From the NCBI GenBank assembly GCA_020638495.1, contig JACKIN010000018.1, positions 10,070-74,069 on the forward strand: a DNA stretch of 64,000 bases, in the 5' to 3' direction. Positions 9,757 to 18,341 of this stretch are shown here, piece by piece (position 1 is the stretch's first letter; each line of letters begins with the position of its first letter). The stretch is from Geminicoccaceae bacterium. Lineage in GTDB: Bacteria > Pseudomonadota > Alphaproteobacteria > Geminicoccales > Geminicoccaceae. The notes under the pieces are model-generated. The model was given only the letters and a program-made list of their open reading frames with translations. It was not told the DNA's origin and did no database searches. The position numbers and the translations under genes are program-made.

Positions 9757-10455
9757 GTGATCGATCTCTATTACTGGCCGACCCCCAATGGGCACAAGGT
9801 CACCCTCTTCCTCGAGGAGACCGGGCTCGACTACAAGATTCATCCGATCAATATCGGCAAGGGCGACCAGTTCGATCCGGCCTTTTTGAAGATCGCCCCG
9901 AACAACCGGATGCCGGCGATCGTCGACCATGCGCCGGCCGACGGCGGCGAGCCCGTCTCGATCTTCGAATCCGGTGCGATCCTGCTCTATCTGGCCGAGA
10001 AGACCGGCCGGTTCATCAGCGCCGACCTGCGCGGCCGCGTCGAGGTGCTGCAGTGGCTCTTCTGGCAGATGGGTGGGCTCGGGCCGATGGCCGGGCAGAA
10101 CCATCATTTCGGCACCTACGCGCCGGAGAAGCTGCCCTACGCGATCAAGCGCTATGTCGACGAGACCAACCGGCTCTATGGCGTGCTGAACAAGCGGCTG
10201 GCTGATCGCGCCTTCGTCGCCGGCTCCGACTACTCGATCGCCGACATGGCGAGCTATCCCTGGACCGTTGGCTGGGAGCGGCAGGGCCAGAACATCGACG
10301 ACTTCCCGCACCTGAAGCGCTGGCAGGCGGCGATCGCCGCCCGGCCGGCGACCGTCCGAGCCTATGAGCTCGGGCCCAAATATCGGAGCGAGGCGCCGAT
10401 GGACGACGAGGCCAAGAAGATCCTTTTCGGCCAGACCGCCAAGGTCCTGGGCTGA
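9757..10455 (+). CDS. Glutathione S-transferase, YfcG/YghU-like (Nu class type)
   Basis: The thioredoxin-like N-domain reads YYWPTPNGHKVTLFLEETGLDYKIH, with the Thr-Pro-Asn-Gly motif seen in the YfcG/YghU group, and the cis-Pro/ESG motif is in NRMPAIVDH and FESGAILLYLAE. The helical C-domain is complete to residue 232. Related enzymes act as disulfide reductases with glutathione. I chose the GTG at 9757, with AAGGAAAGG upstream. The stop codon is followed directly by a hairpin-rich repeat element. Confidence 0.87.
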   Translation: MIDLYYWPTPNGHKVTLFLEETGLDYKIHPINIGKGDQFDPAFLKIAPNNRMPAIVDHAPADGGEPVSIFESGAILLYLAEKTGRFISADLRGRVEVLQWLFWQMGGLGPMAGQNHHFGTYAPEKLPYAIKRYVDETNRLYGVLNKRLADRAFVAGSDYSIADMASYPWTVGWERQGQNIDDFPHLKRWQAAIAARPATVRAYELGPKYRSEAPMDDEAKKILFGQTAKVLG

Positions 10456-10673
10456 GAGCCTGCCCGAGACGTTTTCGTGATGTTTCATCGGCTTACGGGC
10501 AAGCTCGGCGACGAAGCCGGAGCCAGCCGTAAGCCGACCGGAGGTGATCTTGGCAGCGGCACCTGCGTCGTCGTTGATCGCCCGACGATGCGCAGCATCG
10601 ACGGGCGATCAACTCCTCGCATCTGCTCACTGCCAAACTCATGAAACACCACGAAAACGTCTCGGGTAGGCTC
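10456..10673. repeat. 218-base MITE-like element with 33-base imperfect terminal inverted repeats
   Basis: The left arm (10456-10488) and right arm (10641-10673) are inverted copies with only two mismatches over 33 bases; the left arm starts GAGCCTGCCCGAGACG. Three more inverted repeats lie nested inside. They are 10489-10498 with 10527-10536, 10550-10556 with 10630-10636, and a very strong hairpin 10573-10591 with 10595-10613 (18 pairs, one A-A mismatch, 3-base loop). The whole can fold as one branched hairpin in either DNA strand or RNA. It contains no gene and sits between two convergent genes, where it could also stop transcription from both sides. Confidence 0.75.
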
Positions 10674-10679
10674 CGAGCC

Positions 10680-11705
10680 TCAGCCTCCGGGTCGGGAGCG
10701 CCGCCGCTCGCGCGGTAGCGTCGCCACCGGCTCGGTCGCGGGTGCGGCGACCGGGCCGAGGAGACGCTCGATCCGGGCGATGTCCGGCACCGGCCCCGGC
10801 TCGACCGTGTCGAGTGCCCGGCGCATGGCGGCGAGGTGCGTGCCGGCCGTGCCGCAGCAGCCGCCGATGATGCGCGCCCCGGCATCGCGCGCCAGGACGG
10901 CGTAGTCGGCCATGATGGAATCGGTGCCGGTGTAGTGGATTGCCCCGTCGCGGAATTCGGGAATGCCGCAATTGGCCTTCGCGATGATCACCTCGCCGCG
11001 TCGCTCGAGCCGGCTGAAGCCGAGGAGCGTGGCCAGGAGCTGCGCCGGGCCGATGCCGCAATTGGCGCCGAAGCCGGCGGGCACGGGGTCGAGCGAATGG
11101 GCCAGCGCCAGGGCCGCGGCGGGCGTCAGGCCCATCATCGTCCGGCCATTGGTGTCGAAGCTCATGGTGGCGCAGACCGGCAGGCCGAAGCCGCTGGCGG
11201 CCCGGACGGCGGCGGCCAGCTCCTCGGCCGACGACATGGTCTCGACCCAGAGGAGATCGACCCCGCCCTCGGCGAGGGCCCCCGCCTGGGCCCTGAAGGC
11301 CGCCTCGGCCTCGGCCGGGTCGAGCGTGCCGACCGGGGCCAGGATCTCGCCGGTCGGACCCATCGAGCCGGCAACCAGCACCGGTCGCCCGGCCTCCCCG
11401 GCGGCAATGCGTGCCGCTTTCGCGGCCGCCATGTTCAGCTCGCGCACACGACCCTCCGCCCCGTGCAGCTTCAGCCGGAAGGCATTGCCGCCGAAGCTGT
11501 TGGTCAGGATCAGGTCGGAGCCGGCCGCCACGAACTCGCGATGCACGTCGGTCACCCGATCCGGATGGTCGACATTCCAGAGCTCCGGGCTGTCGCCGGT
11601 CTCCAGGCCGCGGCGGAAGAGCCCGGTGCCCATGCCGCCATCGGCGAGCAGCACGCGCCGTTCGGCCAGCAGCGCCTTCAATTTCTGGGACATCGGCTGG
11701 CTCAT
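10680..11705 (-). CDS. Homocysteine S-methyltransferase family protein
   Basis: This 341-residue TIM barrel transfers a methyl group from a donor such as S-methylmethionine or betaine to homocysteine, giving methionine. The zinc-binding cysteines are seen in GANCGIGP (about residue 212) and in GGCCGT (about residues 289-294). DGGMGTGLF and LTNSFGGN are also typical. The start overlaps the stop of the DUF1289 gene (ATGA). A much longer open frame upstream runs across cysK and is not real. The methyl donor cannot be told from the sequence. Confidence 0.85.
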   Translation of the reverse strand: MSQPMSQKLKALLAERRVLLADGGMGTGLFRRGLETGDSPELWNVDHPDRVTDVHREFVAAGSDLILTNSFGGNAFRLKLHGAEGRVRELNMAAAKAARIAAGEAGRPVLVAGSMGPTGEILAPVGTLDPAEAEAAFRAQAGALAEGGVDLLWVETMSSAEELAAAVRAASGFGLPVCATMSFDTNGRTMMGLTPAAALALAHSLDPVPAGFGANCGIGPAQLLATLLGFSRLERRGEVIIAKANCGIPEFRDGAIHYTGTDSIMADYAVLARDAGARIIGGCCGTAGTHLAAMRRALDTVEPGPVPDIARIERLLGPVAAPATEPVATLPRERRRSRPGG

Positions 11706-11941
11706 CCTGCCTGGGGTTGGGCCGCGCGGCGGCGGGGGCGGCTGTCGGCCGGACTGGTGATGCCGCGTGCCCGGCGGCGCTCGCGGAGCGCATTGACGAT
11801 CGTAAGGCGCTCGGCATTCGTCGCCCCCGGCCACATCGCGATCTCGAGCGGTGTCCGCAGGCAACCGGCGCAGAGCCGCGTCTCGGGCTCGAGCGTGCAG
11901 ACGCCGACACAGGGCGTTGGAATGCTGGGCAGGTCCGACAT
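11702..11941 (-). CDS. DUF1289 domain protein, 79 aa
   Basis: A short protein with the DUF1289 cysteine pattern: PCVGVCTLEPETRLCAGC near its start, then a hydrophobic/Trp helix (EIAMWPGATNAERL) and a basic tail. Members are widespread in proteobacteria, and the Cys cluster suggests metal or Fe-S binding, but no function is established. I chose the ATG at 11941, which lies inside a TCAATCGATTGA palindrome; an earlier in-frame start at 11992 adds residues that do not fit the family. It is translationally coupled to the downstream homocysteine methyltransferase. Confidence 0.75.
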   Translation of the reverse strand: MSDLPSIPTPCVGVCTLEPETRLCAGCLRTPLEIAMWPGATNAERLTIVNALRERRRARGITSPADSRPRRRAAQPQAG

Positions 11942-12098
11942 CAATCGATTGAGCTGGGATCTCTGGGGCAGGGGCCGCACGCTCCGCCCCACCTAGCGCA
12001 TGCCGGATCGATCGCCTAGTGTTTGGGCGACATGCGGTTACCGGGCTGCGGCGTCGCGACCCGAAGGCGCCGCTCCCCATCTCAGCGACGAGGCGATC

Positions 12099-13097
12099 AT
12101 GACCGAGTGCCCGGCCAACCGACCGCTGCTGTTCGATGCGCCGGGCCGTGGCCGCATCTACGACAGCATCGCCGAGACGATCGGCAACACGCCGCTCGTG
12201 CGCATCCCGCGGCTGCTTGCCGCCTGCTCCGCGGAGGGTGAGCGGGTCGCCGCCGACATCCTGCTCAAGCTCGAGTTCTTCAATCCGCTGGCGAGCGTCA
12301 AGGACCGGATCGGCGTCGCCATGATCACCGCCCTCGAGGCCGAGGGCCGGATTCGCCCGGGCGGCACGATCATCGAGCCCACCTCGGGCAATACCGGCAT
12401 CGCCCTCGCCTTCGTCGCCGCCGCGCGCGGCTACCGGCTGATCCTCACCATGCCGGAATCGATGTCGATCGAGCGCCGCAAGATGCTGAAGTTCCTCGGC
12501 GCCGAGATCGAGCTGACGCCGCGCGAGCGCGGCATGAAGGGTGCCATCGACCGGGCGCACGAGCTGCTCGCCGCGATCGAGGGGGCGGTGATGCCCGGCC
12601 AGTTCGAGAACCCGGCCAACCCAGCGGTCCACCGCCGCACGACCGCCGAGGAGATCTGGATCGACACTGAAGGCGGCGTCGACGCGATCGTCTGCGGTGT
12701 GGGCACCGGCGGCACGCTCACCGGCTGCGGCCAGTTGCTCAAGGCGCGCAAGCCGGGCCTGCGGATGATCGCGGTCGAGCCCGAGGCGAGTCCGGTCCTT
12801 TCGGGCGGCCAGCCGGCGCCGCACATGATCCAGGGCATCGGCGCCGGCTTCGTGCCGGACAATCTCGAGGTCGAGCTGATCGACGAGGTGATGAAGATCG
12901 CCAACGAGACGGCGTTCCAGACCTCGCGGCGGCTGGCCCGGCTCGAAGGCATTCCGGGCGGCATCTCGTCCGGCGCGGCGCTGGCGGCGGCGCTCGAGGT
13001 CGGGGCGAGGCCGGAGATGGCGGGCAAGATGATCGTGGTGATCATCCCCTCCTTCGCCGAGCGCTACATCACCACGGCACTCTTCGAAGGCGCCTGA
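12099..13097 (+). CDS. cysK: Cysteine synthase A (O-acetylserine sulfhydrylase)
   Basis: A 332-residue fold-type II PLP enzyme that makes cysteine from O-acetylserine and sulfide. The PLP lysine is in NPLASVKDRIG (about residue 68), the substrate loop is PTSGNTGIAL (about 93-102), and the phosphate-binding glycine loop is GVGTGGTLTG. Family length is usually 300-320; the extra residues are at the N-terminus (MTECPANRPLLFDAPGRG). The ATG at 12099 begins where family similarity would be expected. It is divergent from the DUF1289-methyltransferase pair, which places two sulfur amino acid steps side by side. Confidence 0.88.
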   Translation: MTECPANRPLLFDAPGRGRIYDSIAETIGNTPLVRIPRLLAACSAEGERVAADILLKLEFFNPLASVKDRIGVAMITALEAEGRIRPGGTIIEPTSGNTGIALAFVAAARGYRLILTMPESMSIERRKMLKFLGAEIELTPRERGMKGAIDRAHELLAAIEGAVMPGQFENPANPAVHRRTTAEEIWIDTEGGVDAIVCGVGTGGTLTGCGQLLKARKPGLRMIAVEPEASPVLSGGQPAPHMIQGIGAGFVPDNLEVELIDEVMKIANETAFQTSRRLARLEGIPGGISSGAALAAALEVGARPEMAGKMIVVIIPSFAERYITTALFEGA

Positions 13098-13118
13098 CGC
13101 GCCTGGTCGGGGCCGGGC

Positions 13119-13193
<75 letters not shown>

Positions 13194-13220
13194 TTCGGCC
13201 CCCGACGATCGAATGCCGCG

Positions 13221-13248
13221 CTCTAAGTCGTGGCCGCTTCCCTGTCAA
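13221..13248 (-). promoter_or_regulatory. Sigma-70 type promoter of tRNA-Val
   Basis: On the minus strand TTGACA (13248-13243) is followed by 16 bases and then TTAGAG (13226-13221). This would start transcription about 20 bases before the tRNA 5' end at 13193. The -35 box matches the consensus fully. It is the clearest housekeeping promoter in the window. Confidence 0.6.
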
Positions 13249-13278
13249 GCTGCTGTCAAGCCGCTGGCCGGGCGTGGC

Positions 13279-13953
13279 TCAGGTGCTGGACGGCAGGCCG
13301 GCGAGCGCCGCCTCGAGCTCGGCGAAACCCCCGATCACCCGATCGGCGCCGAGGTCGCGGGCCGGCACCGCCGTGTAGCCGTAGTCGACGAGGATGCAGC
13401 GCACGCCGGCGGCCCTGGCCGCGGCCACGTCGTTGTGGCTGTCGCCCACCATGACCGCCGCTGCCGGCTTAGCACCGAGACGGTCGAGCACATCGAGGAG
13501 ATGGGCGGGATCGGGCTTGCGCCTCGGCACCGCGTCGCCGCCGACCACGGCCGCGAAAAACCTGCTGACGCCAAGGGTTTCGAGAATCGCCTCGCTCGGC
13601 GCCTGGGGCTTGTTGGTGCAGACGCCGAGCTGGAGGCCCTGCGCGGCGAGCGCCCCGAGTGTCGTCTCCACATGCGCGTAGAGCCCGCTCGCCTCGCACG
13701 GTGCCGCCCCGTAAATCTCGAGGAAGCGCCGATACGCCGTATCGAGCCCGGCCTCGTCGACAGGTGCCTTCGCCCAGGCGAGGGCGCGCTCGACCAGGCG
13801 TCTGGCACCATCGCCGATCATCGTCCGCACCTCGGCGGCGGCGGGGGTGTCGAGCCCGCTCTCGCCGAGCAGCGCCCGCACGGCGGCGTGCAGATCGGGA
13901 AGCGTGTCGACGAGGGTGCCGTCGAGATCGAAGACCACGGCCGAGAGGGACAT
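13279..13953 (-). CDS. gph: Phosphoglycolate phosphatase, HAD family
   Basis: The 224-residue protein has all HAD motifs: FDLDGTLVDT (residues 8-17, nucleophile Asp), the CTNKPQ threonine motif (about 112), the Lys in RRKPDP (about 144), and the VMVGDSHNDV acidic motif (about 167). The helical cap at about residues 18-90 fits the Gph branch, which removes 2-phosphoglycolate formed by DNA repair or oxygenase activity. Related HAD phosphatases can act on pyrophosphate or other sugar phosphates. It is divergent from glmU. Confidence 0.82.
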   Translation of the reverse strand: MSLSAVVFDLDGTLVDTLPDLHAAVRALLGESGLDTPAAAEVRTMIGDGARRLVERALAWAKAPVDEAGLDTAYRRFLEIYGAAPCEASGLYAHVETTLGALAAQGLQLGVCTNKPQAPSEAILETLGVSRFFAAVVGGDAVPRRKPDPAHLLDVLDRLGAKPAAAVMVGDSHNDVAAARAAGVRCILVDYGYTAVPARDLGADRVIGGFAELEAALAGLPSST

Positions 13954-14055
13954 GAGGAGTCACCTGGAGCAGATGTTGTGAGCCGCGCCGAACTTGGCTA
14001 GTTCAGAGCCGCTCGTCGAGCCCGCCCGGCTGCACTTTTGCCCTGGAGTTGCCGA

Positions 14056-15435
14056 ATGGCCGCCGCTGATCCGATCGATGCCGAGAAGCTCAGCATCGTC
14101 ATCCTCGCCGCCGGGCGCGGCACGCGCATGTGCAACGACCGGCCCAAGGTGCTGCACGAGCTCGCCGGGAAGAGCCTGATCGCCCACGTGCTGGGCCTCG
14201 CCTCGTCGCTGCGGCCGACGCTGCTGGTTACCGTGCTCGGCGCCGGCATGGAGGACGTCGCGGCCGAGGTCCGAAAGCTGGCGCCGGACGGTCGGATCGT
14301 GATCCAGGACCCGCCGCACGGCACCGGCCATGCGCTGGCTGTCGCCGCACCGGCTTTGCCCGAGAGCGGTGCCGTGCTGGTGCTCTATGGCGACACCCCG
14401 CTCCTGACCCGAGCGACCCTGGAGAAGCTGCTCGAGCGACGGGCCAGGGACGGGGCCGCCGTGACGGTGCTGGGCATGCGCCCGCCCGATCCTGCGGGCT
14501 ACGGCCGGCTGCGGGCCGACCCGGACGGCCGCCTCCATGCGATCGTCGAGCACAAGCATTGCGACGCAGCCCTGCTCGCCTCCGATCTCTGCAATGCCGG
14601 CGTGCTGGCGCTCGCCGCCGACCGGCTGCGCCACCTGCTCGACGAGCTGCCCCGCCAGCCGGAGAACGGCGAGTACTACCTGACCGACACGGTCGGCCTC
14701 GCGGTTGCCAAAGGCTGGTCGTGCAGCGCGGTCGAGGGCAGCTGGATCGAGGGCCAGGGGGTCAACACCCAGGCCCAGCTCGCCAAGGTCGCCGGCTTCT
14801 TCCAGGCGCGCCGGCGGGCCGAGCTCATGGAGCAGGGGGTGATCATGGAGGCCCCGGACACGGTCATGCTCAGCGCCGACACGGCGATCGGGGCGGGTGC
14901 CGTGATCGAGCCCTTCGTCGTCTTCCGCCCGGGCGTCACGGTCGAGCCGGGTGCGGTGATCCACGCCCACTCCTATCTCGAGCAGGCGCGGGTCGGGGCC
15001 GGGGCCGAGATCGGGCCGTTCGCCCGACTGCGACCGGGTGCCGAGATCGGCGACCGCGCCAAGATCGGCAATTTCGTCGAGGTCAAGAACACCCGGCTCG
15101 GCGCCGGCGCGAAAGCCAGCCACCTGACCTATCTCGGCGATTGCGAGGTGGGGGCGGGCGCCAATATCGGTGCCGGCACGGTCACCTGCAACTATGACGG
15201 ATTCATGAAGCACCGGACCGTGATCGGCGAAGAAGCCTTCGTCGGCTCCAACACGGCGCTCGTGGCGCCGGTGGTGATCGGCGAGCGGGTGGTGGTCGGT
15301 GCCGGCAGTGTCCTCACCGCCTACGTGCCGGCCGATGCGCTGGCGCTGTCGCGTGTGCCGCAGCGTGTATTGGAGGGTGCCGGAGCACGGCTCAGGACCC
15401 GTCTCGCCCACGAAAAAATGCGCCGGAAAAGCTGA
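14056..15435 (+). CDS. glmU: Bifunctional GlmU (N-acetylglucosamine-1-P uridyltransferase / glucosamine-1-P acetyltransferase)
   Basis: GlmU makes UDP-GlcNAc for peptidoglycan and lipid A. The N-domain carries the nucleotidyltransferase motif LAAGRGTRM (about residue 13), then PKVLHELAG and VLVLYGDTPLL. The C-domain from about residue 250 is a left-handed beta helix of hexapeptide repeats (for example GAEIGPFARLRPGAEIG) and includes NFVEVKNTRLG and VGAGANIGAGTVTCNYDG. The length of 459 residues is normal. GGAG lies seven bases before the ATG. The common partner glmS is not in the window. Confidence 0.93.
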   Translation: MAAADPIDAEKLSIVILAAGRGTRMCNDRPKVLHELAGKSLIAHVLGLASSLRPTLLVTVLGAGMEDVAAEVRKLAPDGRIVIQDPPHGTGHALAVAAPALPESGAVLVLYGDTPLLTRATLEKLLERRARDGAAVTVLGMRPPDPAGYGRLRADPDGRLHAIVEHKHCDAALLASDLCNAGVLALAADRLRHLLDELPRQPENGEYYLTDTVGLAVAKGWSCSAVEGSWIEGQGVNTQAQLAKVAGFFQARRRAELMEQGVIMEAPDTVMLSADTAIGAGAVIEPFVVFRPGVTVEPGAVIHAHSYLEQARVGAGAEIGPFARLRPGAEIGDRAKIGNFVEVKNTRLGAGAKASHLTYLGDCEVGAGANIGAGTVTCNYDGFMKHRTVIGEEAFVGSNTALVAPVVIGERVVVGAGSVLTAYVPADALALSRVPQRVLEGAGARLRTRLAHEKMRRKS

Positions 15436-15506
15436 CGCAGACCGATGCAGATGCTACAGCCGGGCGTTGAGAGGATTCGTCTTGCTTGGCAGAGGGAGGA
15501 CCGCGA

Positions 15507-16619
15507 ATGCGGCGATTGACGGCTATCTGCGCAGCCTGGGTTGTCGTGGCGGCTCTTGCCTGGGCGGTGGTGCCGACATTCGGCGGCGGCGCCCTGGCGC
15601 AGGGCCTGGCCGACGTGCGGACCGGCAACGAGGCGTTCCGCCAGGGTGACTACGCCGCGGCGGTGACGGCCTATACCGATGCGATCCGCTCCGGTGAGCT
15701 GGTCGGCGAGGCCCTGGCCATCACCTACAACAATCGCGGCGTGGCCTATGGCGAGGCCGGCGATTTCGAATCGGCGATCGCCGACTACAGTCAGGCTCTG
15801 GCGCTGCGGCCGGGCGATGCCACGACCATCAGGAACCTCAGGGTCGCCCATGTCCGGCGTGGCGAGGTCCTGTTCGCTTCCGGCAGCTACGATGCGGCAA
15901 TAGCCGATTTCGACGCGGCGATCGAGATGCAGGCCGACCACTACCTCGCCTATCTCAGGCGCGGCGAGCTTTATGCCGAACGTGGCGAGCTCGACCTCGC
16001 CCGGGCGGACCTGGAGCAGGCGGCGGCGCTCAACCCCGGCGATCCCGAGATCATCGCCGCGCTCGAGCGGGCCGAGAGCCGCGAGCCCGCGACCGTGGCC
16101 GCCGACGAGCCCGGCAAGGCGTCGCCGCCCGAGACGGCAACGGCGTCCGCACCGGCGGCGAGCGAGGCACCGGTGGCCGCCGCCGAGCCGGTCGAAGCTG
16201 CCGAGCCGGAGCCGGCAGCGGCACCGGCAACCACGGCCGAGGCCGCGCCGCCCGCCACCGAAACGGCCGATGGCCCGGTCGTTGCGGCGGTGCCCGAGCG
16301 GCCCGCAACCCCCGAGCCTGCACCCGCCGAGCCGGCGGCCGCGGCAGCCGATGCGCCGGCGACCACCGCCGCAGCGGTGCCGACTCCGGCCCCCGCCCCG
16401 GCGGAGTCCCGCGCAGCGGGCAATGGCGAGACCTGGCGGGTGGTCAGCGCGGTCAACTATCGGGCTGGGCCCGACAATGACGCCGAGCGGCTCGGCACGG
16501 TCGACGCGGGCCGCATGGTCACGGTCACTGGCGATACCCTCGGTTGGAAGCATGTCACCCTGCCGAACGGCGATCAGGGCTACATCTACAAGAAGTGGCT
16601 CGAGCCCGTGACTCCCTGA
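15507..16619 (+). CDS. Secreted TPR-repeat protein with C-terminal bacterial SH3 domain
   Basis: The protein (370 aa) has a signal peptide to about residue 32, then about four tetratricopeptide units between residues 35 and 185 (for example ITYNNRGVAYGEAGDFESAIADYSQAL and YLAYLRRGELYAERGELDLARADLEQA). A linker of about 110 residues follows, made almost only of Ala, Pro, Glu and Thr. The last 65 residues form an SH3-like domain (WRVVSAVNYRAGPDNDAERLGTV ... GYIYKKWLEP). It probably acts in the periplasm as a scaffold at the cell wall. GGGAGG precedes the ATG. The next gene modifies peptidoglycan. Confidence 0.78.
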   Translation: MRRLTAICAAWVVVAALAWAVVPTFGGGALAQGLADVRTGNEAFRQGDYAAAVTAYTDAIRSGELVGEALAITYNNRGVAYGEAGDFESAIADYSQALALRPGDATTIRNLRVAHVRRGEVLFASGSYDAAIADFDAAIEMQADHYLAYLRRGELYAERGELDLARADLEQAAALNPGDPEIIAALERAESREPATVAADEPGKASPPETATASAPAASEAPVAAAEPVEAAEPEPAAAPATTAEAAPPATETADGPVVAAVPERPATPEPAPAEPAAAAADAPATTAAAVPTPAPAPAESRAAGNGETWRVVSAVNYRAGPDNDAERLGTVDAGRMVTVTGDTLGWKHVTLPNGDQGYIYKKWLEPVTP

Positions 16620-16674
16620 GGCAACAGGAACGTGTAAAAAAAACTCTCCTCTTTCGCCGCTTAATCGAATCGCC

Positions 16675-16690
16675 TAAAGGCAGTGTTAAC
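16675..16690 (+). promoter_or_regulatory. CtrA-like box with one mismatch (TAAA-N7-TTAAC)
   Basis: TAAA at 16675-16678, seven bases, then TTAAC at 16686-16690. The second half is perfect and the first differs from TTAA by one base. It lies about 90 bases before the D,D-carboxypeptidase start, in an A+T-rich gap that also holds an A8 run at 16636-16643. A cell-cycle link for a cell-wall enzyme is plausible but rests on the motif alone. Confidence 0.35.
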
Positions 16691-16777
16691 CTTCGCGTGA
16701 TAGAGAAGGTGGGGTTGGCGGACAGCGGGCGGCGGTTCCAGTCCCAACCTCAAGTTGAAATTTGAGCCCGGAGAGGC

Positions 16778-18181
16778 ATGGGTATGCTCTGTCGCCTTGC
16801 CTTGGCAGTCTTCCTTCTGGCGCTCGGTGCCGCGACGGCGTCGCCGGTGCAGGCCAACAGCAAGTACGCGGCCGTCGTCCTCGACTACGCGACCGGCGAG
16901 GTGCTGCACTCGCGCCGCGCCGATGTCGCCCTCTATCCCGCCTCGCTCACCAAGATGATGACCCTCTACATGCTGTTCGAGGCGCTCGAGCGGGGCGAGC
17001 TCCGGCTCGGCAGCAAGCTCGATGTCTCGCGGCGCGCCGCCGGCATGCCGGCGTCGAAGCTCGGCCTCGGGGCCGGCTCGACCATCACCGTCGAGCAGGC
17101 GATCGAGGCGATCGTCGTCAAGTCGGCCAATGACGTGGCCGTGGTGATCGCCGAGGCGCTGGCCGGCAGCGAGCCACGGTTCGCCGATGCGATGACCCGC
17201 CGGGCGCGGGCCATCGGGATGCGTCATACCACCTTCAAGAATGCCTCGGGCCTGCCGGATCGCCAGCAGAAGAGCTCGGCGGCCGACATGGCCCGGCTGG
17301 CCTACCGGCTGATCAGCGACCATCCCCGCTACTACCCCTATTTCAGTCGGCGCAGCTTCTCCTTCAACGGCGTCAACCATCGCGGCCACAATCGGCTTCT
17401 GGTCAGCTATGCCGGCATGGACGGGCTGAAGACCGGCTACACGCGGGCTTCGGGCTTCAATCTCGCGGCCACGGCGCGGCGCAGCGGCGAGCGTGTCATC
17501 GTTGTGGTGTTCGGCGGGCGCAGCGCCCGCACCCGCGACAAGGAGGTCGCCCGCCTGCTCGATCTCGGCTTCGAGCGGGTCCGCGAGCGCCGCCCGGCGC
17601 CGGCGATCGCCCTCCTGCCGCAGGCGAAGCCTGGGACGACCATGGCGGCGGTGGCCGTCGTCGATACGGCTGACGATGCCATAGCGCCCGAAGCGGGGCC
17701 TGTGCCGGCATTGCGGCCCGGCACGCTGGTCGAGGTGCCGGGCGTGCGCCCGGCGCCGGTCGTTGCTGTGGCCCCTGCCGTCTCGGTGCTCGACGCGCTG
17801 CCGCCGGCCGAGCGCGCGGTCATCGTCGCGGCTGCGGCGAACGCCCCGTTGCCGGCCCCCAACCCCCAGCGCCTCGTGGTTTCCGGGGGGGCCGGAACGG
17901 CTGCCACCGGGCCCTTTGCGGTCCAGGTCGGCGCCTTCCACGACTCGAATCTGGCGCGCCGTGCCGCCCAGACGGCGGCCAGGCTGGTGCCGCAGATCCT
18001 GATGCAGGGTGCCATCGACGTCAGCCCGCTCAAGGGCCGGCGGCGCACCGTCTACCGGGCGCGGGTCGCCGGCTTCGAGCGCGCGGTGGCGGACGAGGCC
18101 TGCCAGATGCTGCAGCAGCATCACCAGGAGTGCTTCGTCGTCCAAACGCGGGGCTACGAGGTGGCGGGCCGGACCTCGTGA
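16778..18181 (+). CDS. D-alanyl-D-alanine carboxypeptidase (S11 family) with SPOR domain
   Basis: A periplasmic penicillin-binding protein that trims the terminal D-Ala of peptidoglycan stems. After a signal peptide ending near QANS, the catalytic motifs are SLTK (about residues 57-60), SAN (about 114-116) and KTG (about 214-216). A Pro/Ala-rich linker follows, and a C-terminal SPOR domain from about residue 380 (PFAVQVGAFHDSNLARRAAQ), which in this family binds denuded septal peptidoglycan. So it probably works at the division site. ATG 16778 and ATG 16784 are both possible starts; the SD GGAGAGG suits either. Confidence 0.9.
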   Translation: MGMLCRLALAVFLLALGAATASPVQANSKYAAVVLDYATGEVLHSRRADVALYPASLTKMMTLYMLFEALERGELRLGSKLDVSRRAAGMPASKLGLGAGSTITVEQAIEAIVVKSANDVAVVIAEALAGSEPRFADAMTRRARAIGMRHTTFKNASGLPDRQQKSSAADMARLAYRLISDHPRYYPYFSRRSFSFNGVNHRGHNRLLVSYAGMDGLKTGYTRASGFNLAATARRSGERVIVVVFGGRSARTRDKEVARLLDLGFERVRERRPAPAIALLPQAKPGTTMAAVAVVDTADDAIAPEAGPVPALRPGTLVEVPGVRPAPVVAVAPAVSVLDALPPAERAVIVAAAANAPLPAPNPQRLVVSGGAGTAATGPFAVQVGAFHDSNLARRAAQTAARLVPQILMQGAIDVSPLKGRRRTVYRARVAGFERAVADEACQMLQQHHQECFVVQTRGYEVAGRTS

Positions 18182-18341
18182 CTGCGCCGGCCGAAGCCCG
18201 CTTCCCTCGGGCCGCGCCTGACCCGCTCCCGGGGCATCACCGCCGCGCTTGACCACAACGTCGCTTCCTCACTACCGTCCCCTCTCTTCATGACGACCGG
18301 GCGCGGTCCCGGTCGGCTGGTCGAGGTGGGAGGTGCATGGC

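Noticed and set aside
11942..12098. A SAM-type riboswitch before the homocysteine methyltransferase
   Set aside because: I looked for SAM-II or SAM-I cores in the divergent gap and saw none; only a TCAATCGATTGA palindrome and a loose G+C-rich repeat.
10680..12824. A single 714-codon minus-strand gene including the homocysteine methyltransferase
   Set aside because: The upstream 370 codons overlap DUF1289 and cysK and have no family features. The methyltransferase starts at 11705 with an ATGA overlap.
16636..16643. A8 run as a terminator for a minus-strand gene
   Set aside because: No minus-strand gene ends here and no stem lies beside it; it is more likely part of the promoter region of the D,D-carboxypeptidase.
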